A stretch of 64,000 nt of DNA from Dyadobacter luteus. GTDB lineage: Bacteria; Bacteroidota; Bacteroidia; Cytophagales; Spirosomataceae. The notes under the pieces were generated by a model. That model did not search any database. It was given only the letters and a program-made list of their open reading frames with translations, and was not told where the DNA came from. Position numbers and translations under genes: made by a program. Of this stretch, positions 24,203 through 33,074 are shown one piece after another. Every line of letters begins with the position of its first letter. The first letter of the stretch is position 1. Location of the stretch: NCBI RefSeq assembly GCF_003383615.1, contig NZ_QNUL01000016.1:82504-146503 (forward strand). The letters are read 5' to 3'.

Positions 24203-26152
24203 TCAGACAAATTCTTTCAGCGAGTCAGGATTTCGCATCGTATCGGGGTTCACTACCTTGCCAGGATCCATACCCATCAGTATTTTCTTCACAGGTGCTT
24301 CCATTTTTTTCCCACTGATAGTATAGGGAATATCCCTTACCTGCTCAATCGTGTCAGGTACATGCCTTGGACTATACTGTGTGCGAAGTAACTGTTTGAT
24401 ATCCGATTTCAGCTCCTCTGTCAATTGCTTATCAGCATTAAGCACCACAAACAAAGAAATTACTCCACTGCCATTCTCTTTTTCGAGATACACTGCAAGA
24501 CTGTCTTTTACACCCGGAACGCTTTCTACCGCGCTGTAAATTTCGGCAGTACCTATTCTTACCCCATCTCTGTTCAGCGTTGCATCGGACCTCCCATAAA
24601 TCACAACGGATTGGCGTGGTGTAATCTTAATCCAATCGCCATGTCGCCATACATGCGGAAACATTTCGTAATAGCTATCAATATAACGATCGTTGTTCTG
24701 ATCTCCCCAGAAATACACAGGCATAGACGGCATAGGTTGTGTAATCACCATTTCCCCCACCTCATCTATTAACGGATTGCCAACAGAGTCGAATGCTTCC
24801 ACCTTGGCTCCCAGCATTCTGCACTGAATCTCTCCTGCATATACCGGCTCCATGGGACAACCTCCCACGAAAGCACTGCAGATGTCGGTACCACCACTAA
24901 GCGATATCAGCCATATGTCCTTCTTTACGTGGGAATAAATCCAGTTAAAAGCTTCAGGAGGCAGCGGGGAACCAGTGGATCCAATTGTTTCCAAATGCCG
25001 GAGACTATTAGGCTGGATACTTACACCTGCTTTCATAGATGATAAAAAATAGGCAGCACCGCTTCCAAAATGGGTGATACGTGCTTTTTCAGCTAATGAC
25101 CAAAGTGTTTGTGACGAAGGAAATGCAGGCGCTCCATCGTACAAAACTAATGTCGCACCACATAGCAAAGAGCCTAAGGCGTAATTCCACATCATCCAAC
25201 CCGTAGTAGAATGCCAGAAATAGCGATCTCCCGGCTTTACATTCTGATGAAGGATCAACGCTTTCATGTGTTCGATCAGACATCCACCCGTGCTATGTGT
25301 AATTGCTTTCGGCTTTGCCGTAGTGCCGGAAGAATACAAAATCCAGATAGGATGATCAAATGAAACAGGATCAAAGTCCAGACCGTGATTGGGTATATGC
25401 AGTATATCCTCCCACAAAGTAAAACGATCCGTAGTGAGCCCGGTCTGCATATTTTTGATCAGCACAATATCCTTTAATGAGGGAAATGATGATGACAGAG
25501 ACTCTATCAGCGCACCACCGTCATAGGTTTTTCCATTATACGAATACCCGTCTGCAACAAAGAGAACTTTGGGCTCAATCTGAAGAAAACGATCCACAAT
25601 GGCAGATTTTCCAAAATCCGGTGAGCACGACGACCACACAGCGCCTACTGCATTTGCAGCCAGAAAAGCCACCACTGCCTGAGGCAAATTAGGAAGCACT
25701 CCTGCTACCCGATCGCCAGGCCTCACTCCTCTTTGTCTCAGCCAGGTCGAAACTGCAGCAACCTCTTTTTCCAGAGTTCCCCAGGAAATAGCGGTAAGCT
25801 CTTTTTGTTCCGATTGAAAAAGTAATGCAGGTCTATCTTTAGTTTTATTTCGAAAGATATGTTCGGCATAATTCAGTTTGGAGCGCGTAAACCAGCGCGT
25901 TCCTATCATACCAGACTTGGGTTTTTGAATTACTTCAAGATAAACTTCGTGTGATTTAATGTTAAAGAAATGCCAGAGGCTTTCCCAAAAGTCCTCCAGA
26001 TCAGTAACCGACCAGTCCCATAGTTCTTTATAAGATCGGAAATAAAGTCCCTTTTTTACGAAAAGCCAATCTATATATTTTTTCAGGTTCGACTGCTCTG
26101 TAAGCGCCTTCCCCGGCTTCCAGAGCGGAGCGGTTTGTATTTCTGCTGACAT
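24203..26152 (-). CDS. Acetoacetyl-CoA synthetase
   Basis: 649 residues, the usual length for acetoacetate-CoA ligases of the ANL superfamily. The N-terminal ACAS_N region (LKKYIDWLFVKKGLYFRSYKELWDWSV) matches this subgroup, followed by the ATP motif WILYSSGTTAKPKAITHS, the FWHSTTGWMMWNY segment and YGRSDATLNRDGVRIGT. The acetylation-site lysine near the C-terminus is in the ISGKKMEAPVKKIL context. It activates acetoacetate with ATP and CoA in ketone-body or polyhydroxybutyrate metabolism. Monocistronic by position. Confidence 0.92.
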   Translation of the reverse strand: MSAEIQTAPLWKPGKALTEQSNLKKYIDWLFVKKGLYFRSYKELWDWSVTDLEDFWESLWHFFNIKSHEVYLEVIQKPKSGMIGTRWFTRSKLNYAEHIFRNKTKDRPALLFQSEQKELTAISWGTLEKEVAAVSTWLRQRGVRPGDRVAGVLPNLPQAVVAFLAANAVGAVWSSCSPDFGKSAIVDRFLQIEPKVLFVADGYSYNGKTYDGGALIESLSSSFPSLKDIVLIKNMQTGLTTDRFTLWEDILHIPNHGLDFDPVSFDHPIWILYSSGTTAKPKAITHSTGGCLIEHMKALILHQNVKPGDRYFWHSTTGWMMWNYALGSLLCGATLVLYDGAPAFPSSQTLWSLAEKARITHFGSGAAYFLSSMKAGVSIQPNSLRHLETIGSTGSPLPPEAFNWIYSHVKKDIWLISLSGGTDICSAFVGGCPMEPVYAGEIQCRMLGAKVEAFDSVGNPLIDEVGEMVITQPMPSMPVYFWGDQNNDRYIDSYYEMFPHVWRHGDWIKITPRQSVVIYGRSDATLNRDGVRIGTAEIYSAVESVPGVKDSLAVYLEKENGSGVISLFVVLNADKQLTEELKSDIKQLLRTQYSPRHVPDTIEQVRDIPYTISGKKMEAPVKKILMGMDPGKVVNPDTMRNPDSLKEFV

Positions 26153-26521
26153 ATTCTATTGTTGAAGGTATAGGTTTATAACATCAGCCTTCAAAAATGA
26201 AACTCGCTCAGAAGATTAATATCTTCACAAGTAGCTGACGTAATTCTTACAAATAGTCCAAAATTTTCTTTTCAGACTGATTGTATTAATAAACGTAAGT
26301 ATGTTCTGTTTGACATAATATTGACCACAAATATTTACTGAAAACATTTTGTTGTATCTTTGCCTCCTAAATATTTTTTTAACTAGTACTCTGATAGTCA
26401 GATACGTCCGTTAGAGCGTTTTAGTACTCATTCGGGCAACAACGGTTGCCGAAAGCACTGATCAATAACGCACAACATTTGTAAAGAGGAGACATAATCC
26501 AGTAGTGATACTGCATTCCTG
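26153..26521 (+). other. 369-bp intergenic leader region before the pseudouridine synthase gene
   Basis: No gene seen. A good -7 element TATCTTTG lies at 26355-26362 and predicts a leader of about 150 nt. The leader holds a hairpin at 26432-26452 (TCGG-CAAC arms), the repeated heptamer AGTACTC (near 26384 and 26424), and a purine-rich AGAGGAG at 26485-26491 that is 30 nt from the ATG, too far to serve it as a Shine-Dalgarno site. An in-frame TAA at 26495-26497 excludes an upstream start. Confidence 0.5.
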
Positions 26522-27955
26522 ATGAGAAACAGAAATAACAACAACAACAATTCGAGGTCGAAATCTTCGGCTTCCTCTAACTCCGGCGGCAACAATTCAT
26601 TCCGCCGCGCTTCTAACAAGCCGGAAGCTGAAAGTCGTTTCAGCAAACCATCTATCAAAAAATCAAGTCTGAGGGTTGCAAGTTCTGCTCCAACTAACGA
26701 CAAACCCAAATCGTTCAGGCCACGTGCTTTCGAAAAAGGTGACGGTTTCACCGACTTCCAGAATCAAAATAGTAAACCAGGTTTTGACAAACCAAGATCT
26801 GAACGCCCGAGATTCCCAAAGGCGGGAACAGACAAGCCTCGTTTCTCAGAGAACAGGGATTTCAGACGCGATAATACAGATAAACCTTCATTCGGAGATA
26901 ACCGCAGTGAAAGACCGCGTTTTTCAGAAAGACCTGAGCGGGAATCAAGACCAAGAACAGAAGCACCATCCGGTCGATCTTTCAAACCAGGTTTTGATCA
27001 ACGCGATAGCGAATTCCGTAGCTTCAAAAAAGACACGGATCGCGGTGCTTCCAACAGAAGTGAAAGAACATCGACAGGCAGAAGTGAGAAACCCTCTTTT
27101 AAAAAAAAAGATGAGCCGGTAATTTCTGAACAAGAGGCTATTGAGGAAGCGGCTAACCGCAGAGTAGGAAAATTTGAAACTGCTCCTAATTATCGTTTAG
27201 AGCAATTTGATAAAAAATCCGGATCAAAAAAGAAGGTAGAAGAGTCAGGAGAAAGACGTCTTAACCGATACATTGCCAATGCAGGAATTTGCTCCCGCCG
27301 CGAGGCAGATGAGCTTATTTCATCAGGTCAGATTTCAGTAAATGGAAAAATCATAACCGAAATGGGCTATAAGGTTTCCAATGATGATGTCGTGAAGTTT
27401 GGCAAGAAAAAATTAAACCCCGAAAAGTTCGTATATATTCTGATTAACAAACCGAAGGATTATATCACTACAACTGATGATCCGGAAGAAAGAAAAACTG
27501 TACTGGACCTGATCAAGGGTGCATGTTTTGAACGCGTGTATCCGGTCGGACGTCTTGACAGAAATACGACAGGCCTGTTGCTGATGACAAACGATGGTGA
27601 ACTTGCGAAGAAACTGACACATCCATCCAGCGAAATCAGAAAGATTTATCAGGCTGAACTTGATAAGCCTATTACAACAGAAGATTTTGAAAAACTACAG
27701 GCGGGACTAAACCTAGAAGACGGATTTATCAGACCCGACGAAGCAGGATTGGTTACACCGGATGCGATGGTGGTTGGCCTTGAAATCCATAGCGGCCGTA
27801 ATCGTATTGTACGTCGTATGTTTGAACACCTTGGTTATACTGTTCAAAAACTGGATCGTACGGTTTTCGCAGGATTGGATAAAAAAGATCTTCCTCGTGG
27901 CAAATGGAGATTCCTTGCAGAGAAAGAAGTCGTAAGACTTAAATACATGATGTAA
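26522..27955 (+). CDS. rluB: RsuA/RluB-family pseudouridine synthase with long basic N-terminal tail
   Basis: 477 residues. The first 210 or so are low-complexity, rich in Arg, Lys, Ser, Asn and Phe, with repeats such as KPRFSE and ERPRFSE. Then come the S4 RNA-binding domain (RLNRYIANAGICSRREADELISSGQISVNG) and the catalytic domain with GRLDRNTTGLLLMTNDG, where Asp346 is the nucleophile. RluB isomerises a uridine in helix 80-90 of 23S rRNA; related RsuA acts on 16S. The closing GRNRIVRRMFEHLGY is family typical. The disordered tail is usual for Bacteroidota homologues but unusually long and repetitive here. Confidence 0.88.
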   Translation: MRNRNNNNNNSRSKSSASSNSGGNNSFRRASNKPEAESRFSKPSIKKSSLRVASSAPTNDKPKSFRPRAFEKGDGFTDFQNQNSKPGFDKPRSERPRFPKAGTDKPRFSENRDFRRDNTDKPSFGDNRSERPRFSERPERESRPRTEAPSGRSFKPGFDQRDSEFRSFKKDTDRGASNRSERTSTGRSEKPSFKKKDEPVISEQEAIEEAANRRVGKFETAPNYRLEQFDKKSGSKKKVEESGERRLNRYIANAGICSRREADELISSGQISVNGKIITEMGYKVSNDDVVKFGKKKLNPEKFVYILINKPKDYITTTDDPEERKTVLDLIKGACFERVYPVGRLDRNTTGLLLMTNDGELAKKLTHPSSEIRKIYQAELDKPITTEDFEKLQAGLNLEDGFIRPDEAGLVTPDAMVVGLEIHSGRNRIVRRMFEHLGYTVQKLDRTVFAGLDKKDLPRGKWRFLAEKEVVRLKYMM

Positions 27956-27973
27956 GTCTTACAGAGCTATAGT

Positions 27974-28019
27974 AAAAAAAATCGGACTGGTCAGAGTTTC
28001 TGACCAGTCCGATTTTTTT
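27974..28019. terminator. Bidirectional terminator between rluB-like gene and htrA
   Basis: A long stem AAAAAAATCGGACTGGTCAG / CTGACCAGTCCGATTTTTTT with a 5-nt loop serves both convergent genes; each strand ends in seven Ts. Confidence 0.92.
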
Positions 28020-28036
28020 ATTGTCTTTTCCTATAA

Positions 28037-29593
28037 CTACAGACGGAATCCGAAAGTAAACACATCATAAGGCGCATCCGGATATAACCCTTCAAATTGC
28101 ACCATTGCATCTTCTTTACCGGCAAGAGAAGCCTCAAATTCTTTTACAGTTCTTACCGTTTTTCCATTCACTTTGGTAATAATAAATCCTTCTTCAACAC
28201 CTCTGGAGCGTCCGAATTTACCACCTTCAATAGAAAGTACTTTCACGCCACCTTCCACTTTATATCTTGCCAATCTGGATTTTTCCTGATCCGACAGGTT
28301 TCCAAACTGTGCACCCAAAGCAGCCATTACAGAAGCACTTTCATCTTTTTTGATAATATCAGAACCACCCGTACGGTTTCTCAATGTTACCGCAAGATCT
28401 TTCTCTTTACCATCACGGTTTACAGTAAGATTCACCTTATCACCAGGTTTACGCAAACCAATTGCTTGCTGAAGTTCAGGAACTGAGTGAATATCAACAC
28501 CGTCCACTTTCACAATAACATCACCTTTCTGAGCACCACCAGCTTGTCCGGCACTGTTCTCAGTGAAATCACGAACGTAAACACCGTCATTCACTTTCAC
28601 ACCGTACTCCTCCGCTTTTTTGCTGTCCAGCTCATCCAGGAAAATACCAAGGTAACCTCTCTGTACATTACCAAACTTGATGATATCACCGGATACTTTT
28701 TTCACAATACTGGATGGAACAGCAAATGCATACCCAGCAAAGCTACCAGTTGGACTTGCAATGGCAGTATTAATACCGATCAGTTCACCTTTCAGGTTTA
28801 CCAACGCCCCACCACTGTTTCCAGGATTCACAACGGCATCTGTCTGAATAAAAGACTCCAGGGGTGTATCCCCCGCAGTAGCAGCTGCCGGAGTCACTCC
28901 GTTACGACGGCTTGACTGGCCAATAATACCCAATCCACGTCCCTTCGCGCTGATAATACCTGCTGTTACAGTCGATTCAAGATTGAAAGGGTTACCTACA
29001 GCAACCACCCATTCTCCAACTTTTACTGCATCAGAGCTACCCAAAGTGATAGCAGGAAGATTTTTCGATTCGATCTTGATCACTGCAATGTCAGTAGAAG
29101 GGTCCGTTCCGATTATTTTAGCGCGGAATTTACCTTTATTATGCAGCGTAACCTCTACTTCCTGAGCGCCTTCCACAACGTGGTTATTGGTTACAATATA
29201 TCCATCTGAAGAGATGATCACACCGGAACCAGAAGCCTCCTGTGGCTGAGATCTGCCTCCCCCTCCGAAGTCACCACCGAATCCTCCTCCGAAGAAATCT
29301 CTGAACATTTCCTCCATATCTCCTCCACCACGGCGGCTTCCACCTCTTGCCGTTTGTGTAACAGTTGACTTAATATGCACTACTGTAGGAGTGGTTGCTT
29401 CCGCAGCATAAACAAAGTCTCCGGGTGCACCGGCAGGAGCACCTGCAGAAGTAAAGCGCGCAATAGATTCACCCGGCGCCTCCTTGATAATTACATCTGT
29501 ACCATTATTTGTTCCTAACAGCTTAAAGCCGGCAAGGGTTGATGCACTGGAAATCAACCCAACCAACACCAAGCTTTTCCAATTTGTTTTCAT
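28037..29593 (-). CDS. degQ: Do-family periplasmic serine protease (DegP/DegQ/HtrA)
   Basis: 518 residues. An N-terminal signal or anchor (3-25) leads to the trypsin-like domain with His138 (NNHVV), Asp168 (STDIAVIK) and Ser260 (NPGNSGGALV). Two PDZ domains follow (about 310-400 and 420-518). A glycine-rich loop (RRGGGDMEEMFRDFFGGGFGG) in the LA-loop position is typical for Bacteroidota members. It degrades or holds misfolded proteins in the periplasm. Its neighbour Hsp20 is also a stress protein, but the terminator between them suggests separate transcripts. Confidence 0.94.
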   Translation of the reverse strand: MKTNWKSLVLVGLISSASTLAGFKLLGTNNGTDVIIKEAPGESIARFTSAGAPAGAPGDFVYAAEATTPTVVHIKSTVTQTARGGSRRGGGDMEEMFRDFFGGGFGGDFGGGGRSQPQEASGSGVIISSDGYIVTNNHVVEGAQEVEVTLHNKGKFRAKIIGTDPSTDIAVIKIESKNLPAITLGSSDAVKVGEWVVAVGNPFNLESTVTAGIISAKGRGLGIIGQSSRRNGVTPAAATAGDTPLESFIQTDAVVNPGNSGGALVNLKGELIGINTAIASPTGSFAGYAFAVPSSIVKKVSGDIIKFGNVQRGYLGIFLDELDSKKAEEYGVKVNDGVYVRDFTENSAGQAGGAQKGDVIVKVDGVDIHSVPELQQAIGLRKPGDKVNLTVNRDGKEKDLAVTLRNRTGGSDIIKKDESASVMAALGAQFGNLSDQEKSRLARYKVEGGVKVLSIEGGKFGRSRGVEEGFIITKVNGKTVRTVKEFEASLAGKEDAMVQFEGLYPDAPYDVFTFGFRL

Positions 29594-29762
29594 ATACTCT
29601 GTTGGGGTTTTATATTATGAACTGATAACGCAAAGCAGGGAGTAATCTATTCCCTTACAAAAAGCTTTTAACATAATTTAACAAAGGACAATCCTTTTAA
29701 TTATTACCGATTTCCATACTTAAACGGGCATAATACTTAAAGCCCGATCCGGAACAAAAATA

Positions 29763-29799
29763 TAAAAGGGCGTTATCTCATAAAATAACGCCCTCTCAA
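29763..29799 (-). terminator. Terminator of hsp20
   Basis: GGGCGTTAT (29768-29776) with ATAACGCCC (29785-29793), 9-bp stem, located 18 bp behind the hsp20 stop. The minus-strand tail reads TTTTATATTTTTG, T rich. Confidence 0.8.
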
Positions 29800-29811
29800 A
29801 ATTAGAAGTTT

Positions 29812-30243
29812 TTAAGCAATCTCAATCTCTCTTGCAGGCTTATCTTTCGCTTCTTCACGTTTTGGCAAGCTTACTGTCAGGATACCATCTGCATAGGTAG
29901 CGCCGATCTTTTCACCATCTACTGTGTTAGGCAGCGTGAAAGTCCGCTGAAACGAAGCATACTTAAACTCCCTGCGTGTATATTTTTCATTCTCATTTTC
30001 AGTTACGTTCTGCTCTTTAGAAGCCGAGATTGTCAACTGATTTTTATCCAGATTCAATTTAAAGTCCGCTTTTCCGAGGCCCGGGGCAGCTACTTCAATC
30101 TTAAAGCCTTCAACTCCTTCCAATACATTTACTGCAGGAACGCTTCCTGAGAATACAGGATTATACAGTTCATTAAATAAATCTTTTCCAAAGAAACCAT
30201 TGAAGTGTTTGGGTGCGAATTGGGTTTTTACTAATGTGCTCAT
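29812..30243 (-). CDS. Small heat shock protein, Hsp20/alpha-crystallin family
   Basis: 143 residues. The alpha-crystallin domain spans about 35-135, with VNVLEGVEGFKIEVAAPGLGKADFKL at its start and the conserved ADGILTVSLPK (A-x-x-x-G-I-L) near the end. The C-terminal tail ends REIEIA, supplying an I-x-I motif that docks on neighbouring subunits. It forms cytosolic oligomers that hold unfolding proteins. Two GACA-N3-TGNC dyads lie 103 and 144 bp upstream of the start and may be heat-shock operators. Confidence 0.93.
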   Translation of the reverse strand: MSTLVKTQFAPKHFNGFFGKDLFNELYNPVFSGSVPAVNVLEGVEGFKIEVAAPGLGKADFKLNLDKNQLTISASKEQNVTENENEKYTRREFKYASFQRTFTLPNTVDGEKIGATYADGILTVSLPKREEAKDKPAREIEIA

Positions 30244-30494
30244 TTTTGCTATGTTTTAATGTTTTTGATTTTTGATTCAAGTATCGTTCAGATACGCATT
30301 CAACCTATCAACTTCTGTTCCCAGGCAAAAGGAAGATAATTTAAATGACAAAATGTCTCTTTATTGGAAGAAATGAAAAATTATAAGACAAAATGGCACA
30401 ATCAATGCATTAACTCCCCGACATAATGAACTCACGGAGTCCGAAACAAAAGCATAGAAAAGCGGAATGTTTTTTAGAGTTGTGTATAAAATGC
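30244..30494 (-). promoter_or_regulatory. hsp20 upstream region with paired GACA-N3-TGNC dyads
   Basis: Within this gene-free stretch GACA-AAA-TGTC (30347-30357) and GACA-AAA-TGGC (30387-30397) are two near-identical dyads with centres exactly 40 bp apart. No CIRCE element (TTAGCACTC...) is seen. Location upstream of a small heat shock gene suggests a regulatory role; this is inference. Confidence 0.4.
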
Positions 30495-30521
30495 AAAAAC
30501 CTCAACCTGAAAAGGCAGAGG
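30495..30521 (-). terminator. Terminator of rnc
   Basis: Minus-strand CCTCtgCCT (30521-30513) pairs with AGGttGAGG (30508-30500) around TTTC, followed by five Ts on the minus strand. Confidence 0.65.
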
Positions 30522-30549
30522 CAGCAATATTGAAAATAGGTAAAAAATC

Positions 30550-31296
30550 TTATCTCAACTCTAACAGCGCACAAGCTTGTTCTGAGGCAGACTGTTCCGC
30601 TTTTTTCTTGGTGAAACCATTTCCAACAGCAAACGGCTCATCATTCACCAGTATCTGGGAAATGAATTCGCGGTGGTGACGTGTTCCTCTTTCTTCAAGT
30701 ATTTCGAAGCGAATTTCCTTGCCTTCCCGCTGAGCCCATTCGATGATAAGACTCTTGAAGTTCACATTATTTTGGATAATACTATCCAGATCGTAATGTG
30801 TGATGAGTTTACTGATTATAAAAGTTCGTGTGAACCTAAATCCTTTATCCAGATAAATGGCACCCACGAATGCTTCCAGTGCATCGCCATACATAGACGA
30901 GCGGGGAGACATTCCCCTACGGTTTCCATCATACTCAATCAGATGATCCAGCCCCAGTTTACGCGAGATCTGGTTCAACGACTCGCGATTAACGATCCGT
31001 GAACGGATTTCGGTAAGAAAACCTTCGTCTTTATAAGGATATTTAGTAAAAAGGAACTCGGCTACTACCATACCCAAAACCGCATCACCCAGGTATTCGA
31101 GCCTCTCATTGGACTCCCGAAAACCTTTGATGGCTGTTTCCCTGGAAGCAGAAGTATGCCTGAAAGCGAGTTGATAAACGCCCAGATTAGACGGACGGTC
31201 ACCAATCACATGTGCAATCGATTCTTTAAATTTTTTATCCTCAGCACTTCCGGTTCTGAAAAGAGAAAGTATCGGTATAAGAATTCGCTTTGCCAA
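30550..31296 (-). CDS. rnc: Ribonuclease III
   Basis: 248 residues. The nuclease domain holds ERLEYLGDAVLGMVVAEFL (signature with the metal-binding Glu and Asp) and YGDALEAFVGAIYLDKG; the C-terminal double-stranded RNA-binding domain (about 175-248) ends GNGFTKKKAEQSASEQACALL. It processes rRNA precursors and structured mRNAs. The gene follows fabF with a 10-bp gap, the order acpP-fabF-rnc being standard across bacteria. Confidence 0.95.
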   Translation of the reverse strand: MAKRILIPILSLFRTGSAEDKKFKESIAHVIGDRPSNLGVYQLAFRHTSASRETAIKGFRESNERLEYLGDAVLGMVVAEFLFTKYPYKDEGFLTEIRSRIVNRESLNQISRKLGLDHLIEYDGNRRGMSPRSSMYGDALEAFVGAIYLDKGFRFTRTFIISKLITHYDLDSIIQNNVNFKSLIIEWAQREGKEIRFEILEERGTRHHREFISQILVNDEPFAVGNGFTKKKAEQSASEQACALLELR

Positions 31297-31306
31297 GTTC
31301 TAGTTT

Positions 31307-32563
31307 TTAATCTCCCTCGTACTTTTTGAAAATGACAGAAGCGTTATGTCCGCCAAAACCAAAAGTATTACTTAAGGCAATCTTCACCTCACGTTTCTGG
31401 GCTTTGTTAAAGGTAAGATTCAGACGAGGATTAATTTCAGGATCGTCTGTAAAGTGGTTGATTGTAGGAGGAATAATCTGATCACGAATCGCAAGGATAC
31501 ATGCGGCAGCTTCAATGGCTCCGGCACCTCCCAGTAAATGACCCGTCATAGATTTCGTAGAGCTGATATTCATTTTGTATGCATGCTCTCCAAAGAACTT
31601 CTCAATGGCCTTGATTTCCTGTGGATCACCAATCGGAGTCGATGTCCCGTGGGTATTGATATAATCAATTTCCTCAGGCCTAATTCCTGCGTTTTCGACA
31701 GTATTTTTCATCACCATATATGCGCCTCTCCCTTCAGGATGAGGAGCAGTAATGTGATATGCATCAGATGACATACCGCCACCGATCATTTCAGCGTAAA
31801 TTTTGGCACCGCGTGCTTTCGCGTGCTCGTATTCCTCCAGAATCAACGCCGCACCACCTTCTCCCAACACAAAACCGTCACGGTCTTTGTCGTAAGGGCG
31901 GGAAGCTGTTTCCGGAGAATCATTCCTTTCCGAAAGTGCTTTCAGCGCGTTAAATCCTCCCATACCTGCATTGGTAACAGCCGCTTCTGATCCTCCTGAA
32001 ATGCAGACGTTCATCATACCCAGACGGATATAGTTGAAAGCATCTATCAAAGCGTTGGTAGCTGAAGCGCAAGCTGAAACTGTAATGAAAGTAGGCCCCC
32101 GGAATCCATAGCGGATAGAAATAACGCCTGACGCACTGTCAGCAATCATTTTCGGGATAAAGAAAGGATTAAAGCGGGGATTTCTACCGCCTTCAGAAAA
32201 GTTTAAAACCTCATCTTCAAATGTCTTCAATCCACCAATACCAGATCCCCAAATTACACCGGCTTTGTCAAGATCAAGCTTATCTGTGTCAAAGCCGGCG
32301 TCCTTCATTGCTTCGTCAGAAGCAATAACGGCATACTGGGTGAATGGATCCATTTTACGGGCTTCCTGCCGAGGTATGTAATCATTGATATCCAGTCCCT
32401 TTACCTCACAGGCAAATCGGGTACGAAACTTTTCTGCATCGAACCTGGTAATAGGCGCAGCTCCGCTGACACCAGCCACCAAATTTTTCCAAAAAGTAGG
32501 AACATCATTACCAACAGGCGTTAATGCGCCCATTCCTGTGATTACAACTCGCTTAAAACTCAT
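31307..32563 (-). CDS. fabF: Beta-ketoacyl-ACP synthase II
   Basis: 418 residues. Catalytic Cys165 (VSACASATNA), His305 (HGTSTPIGD) and His342 (TGHLLGGAGA) are all in place, with the start VVITGMGALTPVGND and end NTFGFGGHNA as expected. It elongates acyl-ACP chains by condensation with malonyl-ACP in the cytosol. It is transcribed between acpP (45-bp gap) and rnc (10-bp gap). Confidence 0.96.
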   Translation of the reverse strand: MSFKRVVITGMGALTPVGNDVPTFWKNLVAGVSGAAPITRFDAEKFRTRFACEVKGLDINDYIPRQEARKMDPFTQYAVIASDEAMKDAGFDTDKLDLDKAGVIWGSGIGGLKTFEDEVLNFSEGGRNPRFNPFFIPKMIADSASGVISIRYGFRGPTFITVSACASATNALIDAFNYIRLGMMNVCISGGSEAAVTNAGMGGFNALKALSERNDSPETASRPYDKDRDGFVLGEGGAALILEEYEHAKARGAKIYAEMIGGGMSSDAYHITAPHPEGRGAYMVMKNTVENAGIRPEEIDYINTHGTSTPIGDPQEIKAIEKFFGEHAYKMNISSTKSMTGHLLGGAGAIEAAACILAIRDQIIPPTINHFTDDPEINPRLNLTFNKAQKREVKIALSNTFGFGGHNASVIFKKYEGD

Positions 32564-32608
32564 AAAATAAAGGACAGAAAGAAGATGATACTATAAAAGA
32601 AAAATGAA

Positions 32609-32845
32609 TTACTTCACGTTTTCTTCAAGGTATGCAACAGCCTGACCAACTGTACCAATGTTTTCTGCTTGATCGTCAGGAATAGAAAGGTTAAATTCTT
32701 TCTCGAATTCCATAATCAATTCAACGGTATCTAGAGAGTCCGCTCCCAAGTCGTTCTGGAAGTTTGCTTCTGGCGTAACCTCCGACTCTTCTACGCCGAG
32801 TTTTTCGACGATAATTTGCTTAACTCTTTCTGCAATTGCTGACAT
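32609..32845 (-). CDS. acpP: Acyl carrier protein
   Basis: 78 residues, acidic and helical. The phosphopantetheine attachment site is Ser37 in GADSLDTVELIMEFE. It carries growing acyl chains for fatty acid and lipid A synthesis. First gene of the acpP-fabF-rnc run; divergent from kdsA with 229 bp between starts. Confidence 0.97.
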   Translation of the reverse strand: MSAIAERVKQIIVEKLGVEESEVTPEANFQNDLGADSLDTVELIMEFEKEFNLSIPDDQAENIGTVGQAVAYLEENVK

Positions 32846-33074
32846 TTTATAAACACTTTTTGGTTAAAATCGCAACAAAGAAAGATATTTCAGTTCACTT
32901 TGTCAAAATTTTTTTAGTCGTTTAAATTTATTGCCCTCCGAACCCGGAATTTTAAAAAAACAGAAAATCAGTTGATTGTACTTATACGTTTCAATAAAAA
33001 TGTCAATCGCATAGAGAACATTAGGGATAACTGTACATTCGCAGAACTTTAGATTTTACCAGATTTACACCGAC

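Noticed and set aside
26363..26521. Possible tRNA or riboswitch in the 150-nt leader
   Set aside because: No cloverleaf or TTCGA-type T-loop; the hairpin seen does not match any riboswitch class I know. Kept only as a structured leader.
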